Assembly (NCBI GenBank): GCA_031417835.1
Contig: JANOWJ010000070.1
Span: 11,426-75,425, forward strand
DNA: 64,000 nt
Source: JADJLQ01 sp031417835
GTDB lineage: Bacteria > Bacteroidota > Bacteroidia > Chitinophagales > Saprospiraceae
Direction: 5' to 3'
In this document: positions 55,842-64,000 of the stretch, one piece after another
Layout: each line of letters opens with the position of its first letter
Position numbering within the stretch: the first letter of the stretch is position 1
The notes under the pieces: model-generated
Told to the model about the DNA's origin: nothing
Database searches by the model: none
What the model saw: the letters and a program-made list of their open reading frames with translations, nothing else
Position numbers and translations under genes: made by a program

Positions 55842-57346
55842 GTTGGCAGGATTACATTAAAAGAAGAGCCTTTACCCAGCTCACTGTGGATACTAATTTT
55901 ACCACCCATTTCCCGGATGATACGCCGGACAAAGGCGAGACCAAGCCCATGCCCTTTGATGGTGTGTACATTGCCCTGAGGGATTCTATAAAGTTTTTCA
56001 AAAATTTTTGTCTGGTGATCCCTGGCGATACCCGGCCCATTATCCCTCACGTTGAGTTCGATCTGGTCACTTTTTTTGTGAATAAATACTTCGATTAGGG
56101 GTTCGTCTTTGTCGCTGTATTTTATAGCGTTATCAATCAGATTGTATATGATGCCGGATACCCACTGGGGGTCTGCATATAGATTGATATTGGGTTCAGA
56201 TGGATGGATTTGAATTTTGGTGTTTTGTTTTTCTGCTTGCAGTTTTAAAGTGTCTTTGATGTGTAGTACTAATTCGGTGAGGTTGATCATTTCTTTTTGA
56301 GCCGCTGGAAGTGATTTATCGATCTGAGATATGGAAAGTACCCGATCTACCAATAAGGATAATCGATCCAATTCATTTTGCGAAATACGAAGGTAGTCGT
56401 CTCTTTTTTTGATATCATTAAAACCATCAAATTGATGTAAGGCTTCTAAAGCTACTCGTACTGTGGAAATCGGAGTCTTCAATTCGTGCGTCATGTTTTG
56501 GATAAAATCACTTTTGGCATCCAATAAGTCCTTTTCCTTGCGAATCGTAGTGGCCATACTGTAAAATGCTAACCCTAAGCAACCTAACAATAAAAAAGCT
56601 AACACAAACTCTGGAAGAAGTTTTTTAAAAATCAATCCTTGATAGGACTGTAGTTGAACATCGTATTTTTCTCCGGAGGCAAGATCATGGTAAGTGCCAG
56701 CTACCGTTTGGTCTTGATAGGGCCTATCTATTGAATTTCCCATTCCCTCTGAGTTATCCTGATATTGTCTCAACGTATAGGTGATCTTAAGTCCTGCTTT
56801 TTTAAGATTGTCATCAAATTTGTCTTTGAGGCTATCGGTGAGGTTTGTCGATATGGTCCATCGGCCAAGAGCAGTATCACCCATGGTACTATCGACTTCA
56901 GATTGAAAGATTAATGAAATCATTCCTTCTGTTTGCTGGAGGGTCCGTTTTTCTTCTTTGATTCGTCGATGGAAAATTACATTATCGGGAGGCGACATCC
57001 GGGCTGCTGTACGGGACGGACCAGGAGTATGCATCGTCGTAGCGTTAAATTCAATATTTGTATTGTCATGTGTGCCGATCACCATGACTTTTAGCGAATC
57101 CGAACTGAGATTTCTTCTAATGTTTATTCTTTTCCGTAATGTATCGCCTTTGAGTATCAAATGATTGATCAGTTCACCTTCCAGCGTATTTACGGCATTG
57201 ACAAAAAGATAGCCAACTTCTTTTTTAAGATTTTCTTGTTCAGTTTGATACGCTTTGTATAAATAGATACCTAAAAACGTAGTCAGCACGATCATACTCG
57301 GCCACATCAATAAAGACATCCATCGATCACTTAATCTGCTCTTCAC
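55838..57346 (-). CDS. Membrane sensor histidine kinase
   Basis: A 502-residue kinase starting at GTG. Two membrane segments (about residues 12-30 and 244-265) enclose a periplasmic sensor region of ~210 residues with no recognised fold. The cytoplasmic part has the H-box FIQNMTHELKTPISTVR (His near 285), the N-box NLIDNAIKYS, DNGPGIA and GHGLGLAFV. It phosphorylates the downstream regulator (4-nt overlap). The signal is unknown; the gene context suggests an envelope or peptide signal. Confidence 0.94.
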   Translation of the reverse strand: MKSRLSDRWMSLLMWPSMIVLTTFLGIYLYKAYQTEQENLKKEVGYLFVNAVNTLEGELINHLILKGDTLRKRINIRRNLSSDSLKVMVIGTHDNTNIEFNATTMHTPGPSRTAARMSPPDNVIFHRRIKEEKRTLQQTEGMISLIFQSEVDSTMGDTALGRWTISTNLTDSLKDKFDDNLKKAGLKITYTLRQYQDNSEGMGNSIDRPYQDQTVAGTYHDLASGEKYDVQLQSYQGLIFKKLLPEFVLAFLLLGCLGLAFYSMATTIRKEKDLLDAKSDFIQNMTHELKTPISTVRVALEALHQFDGFNDIKKRDDYLRISQNELDRLSLLVDRVLSISQIDKSLPAAQKEMINLTELVLHIKDTLKLQAEKQNTKIQIHPSEPNINLYADPQWVSGIIYNLIDNAIKYSDKDEPLIEVFIHKKSDQIELNVRDNGPGIARDHQTKIFEKLYRIPQGNVHTIKGHGLGLAFVRRIIREMGGKISIHSELGKGSSFNVILPT

Positions 57347-57350
57347 CGAT

Positions 57351-57358
57351 CAAAATTA
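57351..57358 (-). promoter_or_regulatory. Predicted -7 promoter box of the kinase-regulator operon
   Basis: TAATTTTG on the minus strand matches TAnnTTTG and ends 4 nt before the GTG start, again near-leaderless. Confidence 0.55.
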
Positions 57359-57387
57359 ATTGGAAAAAAGTAGATACCGGCTAATTG

Positions 57388-57424
57388 TTAACCTTAATTA
57401 ACCTTCCTTCCACGTTGATTAACC
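57388..57424. promoter_or_regulatory. TTAACC direct repeats, candidate response-regulator sites
   Basis: TTAACC occurs at 57388, 57398 and 57419, spaced 10 and 21 bp (one and two helical turns), between the two divergent promoters. OmpR-type regulators bind such phased direct repeats; Bacillus PhoP uses TTAACA-type ones. The third copy ends about 20 bp before the -7 box of the GLPGLI gene, at the position of an activator site. Confidence 0.5.
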
Positions 57425-57444
57425 TCAATTGATGTGCTTTAAAC

Positions 57445-57452
57445 TATTTTTG
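57445..57452 (+). promoter_or_regulatory. Predicted -7 promoter box of the GLPGLI operon
   Basis: TATTTTTG matches TAnnTTTG, 33 nt before the ATG at 57486. No good -33 TTG at normal spacing was seen, which would fit a promoter that needs an activator. Confidence 0.55.
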
Positions 57453-57485
57453 TAGCATTATTTTCAAACCTTTAAAGAAATTTAT

Positions 57486-58232
57486 ATGAAACAATTTTTA
57501 TTAATTGGACTGTGCTTTTGGACCATAGGAATTTGGGCACAATCCGGTGTGGTCAATTTTTCAGAAGTCGTGAAACTGCAATTGCAATTGGAAGGCGCAG
57601 ATGCAGAACAAATGAAAAACATACCTCAAACCCATACGATCAAAAAAATGTTGGTATTCAACAAAGATGAATCTTTGTATAAAAACTATGAAGGCAATAA
57701 GGATCTGGAGCTCAATAACGATGATGGCGATGGCCGTCAAATGAAAATAGTGATGAAAACTCCGGAAAGTACATTATACTCTCATGTCAAAGCCAATGAG
57801 ATTGTGCATGCCCAAGAATTATTCGGAAAACAATTCCTGATCAAAGGGTCTGGCAAAAAATACAAATGGAAAATCACCGGAGAGCAACAAAAAGTGTTAG
57901 ATTATAATTGTCAAAAAGCTTTATTGCAGGATACCGCCAGTATAGTAAGTGCTTGGTTTACCACCAACCTTCCAGCCAATATGGGCCCAAATGGTTACGG
58001 AGGACTCCCGGGTATGATCCTGGCTATGGATATCGATCATGGACAGCGTATGATCACAGCTACTAGCATTACGATGAGAGACCTTGCAGCAGATGAAATC
58101 ACCAAGCCAGACAAAGGAAAAGAAGTGACCCCGGAGGAATTTGAAAAAATAAAAGCTGAAAAAATGAAAGAGATGGGTGCCACAATGGGCAAAGGTGGTA
58201 TGAAGATTATGATCCGCGAAGAGCGACATTGA
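57486..58232 (+). CDS. GLPGLI family protein
   Basis: A 248-residue exported protein (signal MKQFLLIGLCFWTIGIWAQ). The family motif GLPGLI appears as GYGGLPGMILAMD. GLPGLI proteins are typical of Bacteroidota, usually lie next to a TonB-receptor-like gene, and have unknown function. This holds here: the barrel gene starts about 170 nt downstream. The C-terminus is rich in Lys, Glu and Met (EEFEKIKAEKMKEMG). Confidence 0.9.
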   Translation: MKQFLLIGLCFWTIGIWAQSGVVNFSEVVKLQLQLEGADAEQMKNIPQTHTIKKMLVFNKDESLYKNYEGNKDLELNNDDGDGRQMKIVMKTPESTLYSHVKANEIVHAQELFGKQFLIKGSGKKYKWKITGEQQKVLDYNCQKALLQDTASIVSAWFTTNLPANMGPNGYGGLPGMILAMDIDHGQRMITATSITMRDLAADEITKPDKGKEVTPEEFEKIKAEKMKEMGATMGKGGMKIMIREERH

Positions 58233-58405
58233 TCTGTTCCCATGTAAATTGACCCCTTGGGGATTGACGACAATTATTAAGGGCTAGTGGGCAAAGTACA
58301 AGTATTTTTTTCTGACTTTGACATGGAGTATTTATCGATGAGCATTTGTATGTCCGAAAATTGTTTTCGATACTTTTTTTCAAAACAACTTTATTATTTT
58401 ATTTA

Positions 58406-61183
58406 ATGAGATATCTAGTATTTGCCTTATTCTTAATTTCTTTTAACGAAAGTATTTCACAGTCTGAGATCAAAGGCATTGTAAAAGACTCTACCGGGGA
58501 GCTTTTACCTGGAGCAACGGTATTGCTGTTAGACGCAAAAGATTCGGTGATGCAGGAATTTGCAAGTACCGATGATCGTGGATTATTTAGACTAAAAGCG
58601 GATCGTGAAAAAAGATATTTGCTTCAGATCACTTTTTTGGGCCTGCAATCCGTCTGGGAAGCAATTTATACCGGCAATGCAGTACTAGACCTTGGCACCA
58701 TCATCATGATGCCGACCAATACGCTACTGCCTACCCTCGAAGTATTGGGCGAATATGATCTCATGAAAATAGGCAGGGATACGGTAGAGTATAATGCTAA
58801 AGCCTTTAAAGTGCAACCTGGTGCAGTAGTAGAAGATCTGCTCAAGCGACTACCGGGGTTAGAGGTCCAACGCGATGGCTCTATCAAAGCGTATGGTGAG
58901 GATGTTCAAAATGTGCTAGTCGATGGAAAAGAGTTTTTTGGAAAGGATACCCGAATAGCAACTAAAAATCTGGAAGCCGATGCTATCGATAAAGTACAGG
59001 TTTTTGACAAAAAGTCGGATATGGCAGAATTCACCGGAGTAGATGATGGTCGTGATGAAAAAACAATCAACCTCAAATTGAAAGCCAATCGAAAAAATGG
59101 TTACTTCGGGACAGCCGAATTGGCAGGGGGCACCTCAGATCGGTTCAAATCAAAATTTAATCTCAATAAGTTTTCAGGTGACTCCAGAATGTCGATCATC
59201 GGCTTAGGGAATAATATCAATGACCAGAGTTTTTCTATGAACAACTACATCGATTTTATGGGAGGTATAGGATCTATGATGTCAGGAGGTGGCAACAGTA
59301 CGAAGTTGGAAATAAGTGGTGGTGGACTCCCTATCGGGGGCGGAGCTGTGCAGGGAATACAACGGTCTCTGGCCGGAGGCCTTAATTTTAATAAGCGTTT
59401 AAATGCCAAAACAGAATTGAATGCCAGCTATCTGTTGAATAGTATGAAAAATCACCTTGTCAAATCATCCGAGCGCCAATCTCTCTTGAGTGAGCAAGCT
59501 TATAATAGTGACGAAGATGAAGATCGGATCAGCAATAACGATGGCCATAATATTACCTTCAGGTTGCGATCAAAGTTGGATTCTTTTCAACATTTGATCG
59601 TGCGGGGTACGGGATCCTGGAACGACAATCGATTCAACAGCGATTTGAACAATCTGACCTATCTGACCAAAAACAATCCTGTCAATCAAAGCATGCGACA
59701 ATATTTTGCGGACGGGCTTGGTTATAGTTTTAATACCTCCCTGACCTGGCAAAGAAAGTTTAGAAAAGCGGGTAGATCTATCAGTTGGACTGGATCTGGA
59801 AAAAAAGGTCTGATGGACCGCGAAGGTCACCTCGATGCACTCAATCAATATTATATAGGTCAACCCTACATCGATACGCTATTACAAGATCAACTTTATA
59901 CCGATCGAAGCACGCAGTGGGATGCCAGAATATCCTATACGGAGCCTTTAGGTAAAAAACAATTTTTAGAGTTAAGTGGTTACGCATCGAATAACCGAAA
60001 TAAAACCATCACGGATTTTTATGATATCACCGATCCGGGTATTACACTTAAAAATAATCTGCTCTCCACTAGTTACAATCGTGGGTATGAAGTGCTGGGC
60101 ACCGGCCTGCGTATGATCAAAAATCGGGAGAAATATCATTTTTCCTATGGCATGATGTTACAACAATCCTTGCTACAAGGTAGAATCATCGATGCCGAAA
60201 ATCCCATCAAAGTGAAATATACCCGGCTGCTGCCGGAAGCTAATCTGCAATATGAACTTGGCACGGCACATCATATCAATTTTGATTACTCGACTCGGGT
60301 GCAGGAACCCTCCTTACAACAAATCCAGCCTACTAGCAACAATGTCGACCCATTGAATATCTATATTGGAAACGCCTCACTTAGACCAGAATATCAACAC
60401 ATTCTAAATTCTTCATACTTCCGATACGAACAATTTACGTTTACATCCATCTTTGGAAGTCTTGGCGCCAGTTATACTCAAAACAAAATAACCGACTTGG
60501 TAGAGATTGATAGTCTGTATCGTCGGATTATACAACCCGTCAATGTCAAAGATGAAAAAGCACTGCGTAGCAATTTAGAATTCAGCACTCCGATACGGCC
60601 TCTCAAAATAGTCACCAAAATAAGATGGAGGTCTCAGCTGGCCAATAGTATCCTCTTTATCAATAGTGAAAAAAATAAAGTCAACCGATTTGGTAATGCA
60701 GTGACTTTGTCGCTAGAGAATCGGCGCAAAGAAAAAATAGATGCGCTCGTAGGGATCAAATTAAGTGGTAGCCAGACTAACTATTCTGAACAAGAGGCCT
60801 TGAATCAAACCTATAAAGAGACCAATTTATTTAGCGAAATCACCTATACTCCCAATGAGCGCTGGGCTATCCATAGTGAGTTTGACTATCTCTCTTATAC
60901 CCAATCCAATCAAACAGATAAACTGGTTGTGCCATTATGGAAGGTGAGCCTGACTCGATATCTGGGTAAAGATCAGCGCCTCAAAGCTATGCTGACCGTA
61001 TTCGACATATTGGACCGAAATAAGGGCATCAGCAGAAACAGTCAACTCAATTACTTGGAGCTCCAACGGACCAATGCTTTAGGTAGATATATCATGTTGG
61101 GTATGGCATATTCGATACGAGGATTCAAAAAGCAACGCGACGGCATACAGATTAATATCAGCAATGGTGATGATCGGCGATGA
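58406..61183 (+). CDS. Outer-membrane TonB-receptor-like beta-barrel protein
   Basis: A protein of 925 residues from ATG 58406, with a signal peptide ending in NESISQ. The N-terminal carboxypeptidase-regulatory-like domain (IKGIVKDSTGELLPGATVLLLD) and a plug region (AVVEDLLKRLPGLEVQRDGSIKAYGEDVQNVLVDGKEFFG) precede a large outer-membrane barrel of the OMP_b-brl_3 type. No separate TonB box was identified. It follows the GLPGLI gene and is likely controlled by the same two-component system. It may import or export a peptide or metal ligand; this is not known. Confidence 0.9.
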   Translation: MRYLVFALFLISFNESISQSEIKGIVKDSTGELLPGATVLLLDAKDSVMQEFASTDDRGLFRLKADREKRYLLQITFLGLQSVWEAIYTGNAVLDLGTIIMMPTNTLLPTLEVLGEYDLMKIGRDTVEYNAKAFKVQPGAVVEDLLKRLPGLEVQRDGSIKAYGEDVQNVLVDGKEFFGKDTRIATKNLEADAIDKVQVFDKKSDMAEFTGVDDGRDEKTINLKLKANRKNGYFGTAELAGGTSDRFKSKFNLNKFSGDSRMSIIGLGNNINDQSFSMNNYIDFMGGIGSMMSGGGNSTKLEISGGGLPIGGGAVQGIQRSLAGGLNFNKRLNAKTELNASYLLNSMKNHLVKSSERQSLLSEQAYNSDEDEDRISNNDGHNITFRLRSKLDSFQHLIVRGTGSWNDNRFNSDLNNLTYLTKNNPVNQSMRQYFADGLGYSFNTSLTWQRKFRKAGRSISWTGSGKKGLMDREGHLDALNQYYIGQPYIDTLLQDQLYTDRSTQWDARISYTEPLGKKQFLELSGYASNNRNKTITDFYDITDPGITLKNNLLSTSYNRGYEVLGTGLRMIKNREKYHFSYGMMLQQSLLQGRIIDAENPIKVKYTRLLPEANLQYELGTAHHINFDYSTRVQEPSLQQIQPTSNNVDPLNIYIGNASLRPEYQHILNSSYFRYEQFTFTSIFGSLGASYTQNKITDLVEIDSLYRRIIQPVNVKDEKALRSNLEFSTPIRPLKIVTKIRWRSQLANSILFINSEKNKVNRFGNAVTLSLENRRKEKIDALVGIKLSGSQTNYSEQEALNQTYKETNLFSEITYTPNERWAIHSEFDYLSYTQSNQTDKLVVPLWKVSLTRYLGKDQRLKAMLTVFDILDRNKGISRNSQLNYLELQRTNALGRYIMLGMAYSIRGFKKQRDGIQINISNGDDRR

Positions 61184-61194
61184 TCCTAGCGCCT

Positions 61195-61308
61195 TTACCT
61201 TTTGATCAATTCCGTATCCTTACGAAACCCGACCCAGATCACATCCTGATCCCGATGTTCTCCGAGTGCAATCTGAAAGATAGCAGAGGAAAAATTTAGT
61301 TTATCGCA
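61195..61308 (-). pseudogene. Probable N-terminal fragment of a tyrosine recombinase
   Basis: On the minus strand this translates to KLNFSSAIFQIALGEHRDQ followed by DVIWVGFRKDTELIKR, then a stop. It resembles the extreme N-terminal strand region of Bacteroidota phage-type integrases, which normally continues into a core-binding domain. No start codon and no downstream part were found, so it would be a remnant. The resemblance is by eye. The rest of 61184-61528 holds no gene. Confidence 0.4.
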
Positions 61309-61459
61309 TTATCGCAATTTACATTGAGTGTAAGTCTAAGGAATAATAGTTCTATGCGCAATTGTCCTTTAACACTTTATAATCGCCTATAAATCAAAGG
61401 AATGGTCCAAATTGTGCTTTTTTGAAATGAACAGGTAACTTGCGTATATTTACTAGTTG

Positions 61460-61484
61460 AACCAACATTGCTTCGCAACGGGTT
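61460..61484. other. Small hairpin upstream of the IS91 element genes
   Basis: AACC (61460) pairs with GGTT (61481) and TTGC with GCAA around TTC. IS91-type elements have subterminal hairpins at their ends that the HUH transposase recognises; this could be one. The exact element end is not determined. Confidence 0.25.
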
Positions 61485-61532
61485 TTCCTCTCCGATTTAT
61501 CCACTATCTTCCATGACTAAAACAATAAAATC

Positions 61533-62431
61533 ATGGAAAAAAAACTTTATCACAGTATGCTAACAATGCATTACAACGCACACAAGATCTGCTCAATCTA
61601 GGTGAGTATAGCCCACTCACTATAAGAAGTTATTTACAAGAGCTCCGGTACCTATTTTCATATTATGCTGACATCCGGCCATCACAAATTACGTACGAAG
61701 ACACGATACAATATCTTATATATTTGAATAAAACTCTTGGCTGTAGCAGAGTAAAGTCAAAGATGGCAGCTAATAGCTTTGCTTTTTTCTTTAGACAAGC
61801 ACTAAACAAACCATACAAAGTACCGAGCGTTTTGTTTGCAGCACATAGTGGCAAACTACCTCCTGTAATGCAGGTCTCGGAAATGCAAGAAGTAATTCAG
61901 TCGATCACCAACCTCAAGCACAAGACCGTGATCATACTTTTATACAGTACAGGTATGAGATTAAGTGAAATAGCTAATGTAAAGATTGAAGATATTGATA
62001 GTAAACAAATGCGCATTAAGATTGTATCTGGCAAAGGAAAAAAAGATAGATACGTTCAATTTTCAAACTCAGTACTCGAACAACTTCGTATATATTATCA
62101 ATCATACAAGCCTACACTTTATTTATTCAATGGCTATAAAAATGGAAGTAGGTTTTCACCGAGATCTATACAGCATATACTTCATAAGGCACTTATAAAA
62201 GCGGGATTGCAAAGCAAAGAATATTCTATTCATACCATACGGCATAGCTTTGCTACTCATCTTGTAGACAATGGAGCTGACTTGCAAATCATACAAGAAT
62301 TAATGGGGCATAGTCGACTCTCTCAGACTATCCAATATCTACATCTAAGTACGAAAAGGCTTCAGCAAACAGCAAACCCTTATGATGTATTGTTAACCCA
62401 AATGAATACAAACTCAATTAAAAATAAATGA
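61533..62431 (+). CDS. Tyrosine recombinase of an IS91-type element; 5' frame uncertain
   Basis: The recombinase has an N-terminal SAM-like domain (LGEYSPLTIRSYLQELRYLFSYY) and a catalytic domain with the full set: Arg in STGMRLSEIANV, Lys in SGKGKKDRYV, HTIRHSFATHL, LMGHS and Tyr in TIQYLHLS. The only good ATG (61533) is one base out of frame with the rest. The A8 run just after it (61537-61544) would restore the frame with one more A, giving MEKKTLSQYANN. This could be slippage, decay or a sequencing indel; TTG 61724 is the first alternative start. Its stop overlaps the transposase start (ATGA). Confidence 0.82.
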
Positions 62432-63603
62432 TACCAGCTACATCTTATCGTGTAGCCAGTATTCAAAATATTTTATCTCAGTATCACTCCAGTTCTGGCA
62501 ATCAGCATGTCAATCATGTAATCAATCAATTGAAAAATTGTAGAACTTCAGTATTAGGCTACCATTTATACAAATGCTCAGACTACCAGTGCAAAAAATA
62601 CAAATACCAATACCACAGCTGTCGCAATCGTCACTGTCCTCAATGCGGTTCGCTCCAAAAGGATCAATGGATAGAAGATAGAATGAAAGAGCTACTACCG
62701 GTAAATTATTATCACGTGGTCTTTACTATACCTCACGAATTGAATAGTTTAGTACTTGGTCATCGTACCATTCTATTTAACCTCCTATTTTATTCAGCTA
62801 CACAAACATTAATGGAATTTGCTAAAACTCCCAAACATTTAGGCGCCATACCTGGTATACTATCCATTTTGCATACATGGGGACAACAACTCAGTTTTCA
62901 TCCGCATATACATTGTATTGTGAGTGGTGGTGGTATAACTAAACAAAACGATCAAATCACCTGGAAAAATGCTTCTCGCAATAAAGATGATTTCCTTTTT
63001 CCAGTCAAAGCTATGGCTATTGTCTTCAGAGGAAAATTCATACAAGAATTAAAGAATCTTATTACAAATCAAGCTATCAATTTTATATCTGATGTAGATC
63101 TTAAGGAGTTCTTTAATAATCTATACAAAAAAGAATGGATTGTATACGCCAAAAAGCCTTTTGGAGGCCCGCAACAAGTAATAGAATATTTGGGTAGGTA
63201 TACTCACAAAGTAGCTATTTCTAACCACAGAATAAAAGCTATAAATGCAGAAAAGAATTCTGTCACATTTGAATACAAAGACTATTCAGATCAGAATAAA
63301 ATCAAACAGATGGAGCTATCGGCTGATGAATTTATTAGACGATTTGAACAGCATGTATTGCCAAAACATTTTACTAAGATCCGATCCTACGGATATCTTA
63401 GTAATAGAACTAAAAAATCCAATATTACTCAGATCTTGGTCTCATTAAACCTGCCTGCCCATCCTGGAAAAGTTAAAGTACCATGGAATGTCAGACTATT
63501 AGAAAAGTACAAAACAGATCATTCCATCTGCCCTCACTGTCAACAATCGACGCTGGTATTAATTGCAATACTTTACCAGAGCGGGACTTTCTCAGATGGA
63601 TAG
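62428..63603 (+). CDS. IS91 family transposase (HUH, Y2)
   Basis: A 391-residue transposase. The N-terminal zinc-binding region (CRNRHCPQCGSLQKDQW) leads into the HUH motif HPHIHCIVSGGG (near residue 158). The two catalytic tyrosines are in VIEYLGRYTHKVAIS (near 254 and 258). A C-terminal CPHC motif is the usual second cysteine cluster. Rolling-circle transposition uses these to nick and carry single strands. It is translationally coupled to the recombinase gene and looks complete. Confidence 0.93.
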   Translation: MIPATSYRVASIQNILSQYHSSSGNQHVNHVINQLKNCRTSVLGYHLYKCSDYQCKKYKYQYHSCRNRHCPQCGSLQKDQWIEDRMKELLPVNYYHVVFTIPHELNSLVLGHRTILFNLLFYSATQTLMEFAKTPKHLGAIPGILSILHTWGQQLSFHPHIHCIVSGGGITKQNDQITWKNASRNKDDFLFPVKAMAIVFRGKFIQELKNLITNQAINFISDVDLKEFFNNLYKKEWIVYAKKPFGGPQQVIEYLGRYTHKVAISNHRIKAINAEKNSVTFEYKDYSDQNKIKQMELSADEFIRRFEQHVLPKHFTKIRSYGYLSNRTKKSNITQILVSLNLPAHPGKVKVPWNVRLLEKYKTDHSICPHCQQSTLVLIAILYQSGTFSDG

Positions 63604-64000
63604 ATGATTAAAGATTCTGCTTATCTTATTTAGTACATCATAAAATCCTAATTTTTTCTGTTACATCTACCTGTAGCCATGGCAACGCTTTGCACTTTCT
63701 TTTTTTTATTTAAAATATTCAAAAACAAATTCTATTTTTATCTGTAAATCATAGGCATAAATGGCACATTCCATATTCTCTTTCCTTGTATCCAATAAAT
63801 CAAACACAAATGTCTTCCAATCACCAAATTACTTTTTACCATATAGTTCTTAGCACTTGCTCTTGTGCTGAGCGAAGCCACGGTAATTCTGGCGAGCAAA
63901 GCCTCAGCATTCGGTCAACGCAAAGTATACCGACAGCCAGTTTAACAGCCAATCCAAAGCCAAAATTTTTTAATGGCTGTCGGATACTTTCATAAATGTT
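63604..64000. other. Non-coding right flank of the IS91 element
   Basis: About 400 bp to the window end with no supportable gene. It contains the perfect inverted repeat described at 63930-63983. The element's right end (oriIS) should lie somewhere in its first part but could not be located. Confidence 0.4.
63930..63983. repeat. Inverted repeat with internal direct repeat
   Basis: CCGACAGCCA (63930-63939) pairs perfectly with TGGCTGTCGG (63974-63983). The stem extends to GTAT/ATAC with one bulged A. ACAGCCA is repeated in the loop. It could be a terminator, an element end or an attachment-type site. Confidence 0.55.

Larger units (their letters stand above)
61533..63603 (+). mobile_element. 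IS91-family element with accessory tyrosine recombinase
   Basis: Two coupled genes, a tyrosine recombinase and an IS91-type HUH transposase, make up the recognised core. IS91 elements lack terminal inverted repeats and move by rolling-circle transposition, so the limits given here are the genes only. Both proteins keep their catalytic residues. A passenger or target duplication is neither seen nor expected. Confidence 0.8.

Noticed and set aside
63786..63995. 69-codon open frame at the right edge
   Set aside because: No protein-like composition, and it crosses the hairpin at 63930-63983.

Overview
The window looks like a chromosomal stretch from a member of the Bacteroidota, probably a Saprospiria- or Chitinophagia-like environmental bacterium. 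The evidence is indirect but consistent. Many genes carry the Bacteroidota -7 box TAnnTTTG only a few bases upstream of the start. One protein ends in a type IX secretion sorting domain. A GLPGLI protein sits beside a TonB-receptor-like barrel, and there are many secreted peptidases, fucosidases and PSD1/DUF1501 proteins. No rRNA, tRNA or CRISPR array was seen.

Layout. 0.1-6.4 kb: tex, two small hypotheticals and ileS (an IleRS2 with a swapped GIHH signature). 6.4-7.3 kb: a YefM-YoeB toxin-antitoxin pair bracketed by two copies of a palindromic repeat. 7.5-9.6 kb: a frameshifted beta-propeller glycosidase-like lipoprotein, then a REP-associated tyrosine transposase (RAYT) flanked on both sides by about 57-bp palindromic tandem repeats. 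9.6-18.7 kb: an M1 peptidase, an antitoxin-like/PIN-domain pair, a DPP4-like S9 peptidase and a large sortilin/BNR-repeat protein. 18.8-22.3 kb: pirin, a Crp-type regulator, an alpha/beta hydrolase and a lipoprotein. 22.4-27.5 kb: a MocR regulator divergent from a six-gene operon (PhzF, DinB, PhzF, cupin, DJ-1/PfpI, GNAT).

27.6-39.3 kb: a DUF3500 protein, a five-AT-hook DNA-binding protein with its own promoter and terminator, an overlapping GH29/GH95 alpha-L-fucosidase pair, a secreted intradiol dioxygenase, an M13 peptidase, a double cupin, a YeiH-type transporter and mannonate dehydratase. 39.3-41.7 kb: a type IX-secreted esterase-like protein isolated between two long non-coding stretches. 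41.7-46.7 kb: an MsrB-MsrA fusion, a frameshifted S9 peptidase, a frameshifted lipoprotein and an AlbA/Schlafen-type ATPase. 46.8-52.7 kb: a three-gene cytochrome operon (PSD1/DUF1553, DUF1501, DUF2231). 53.0-61.2 kb: TspO, a CotH-like protein, an AHSA1 protein, an OmpR-type response regulator with its kinase, and divergently a GLPGLI protein and an outer-membrane barrel. Three TTAACC direct repeats lie between these divergent operons. 61.2-64 kb: a probable integrase remnant and an IS91-family element carrying its own tyrosine recombinase.

Most of the window is catabolic and envelope housekeeping. The accessory content is the toxin-antitoxin pair, the PIN pair, the RAYT with its repeats and the IS91 element. 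Four reading frames are broken by what looks each time like one missing base in a short homopolymer. This could be real decay, but it is also the pattern expected of residual long-read errors, so these genes should not be called dead on this evidence alone.
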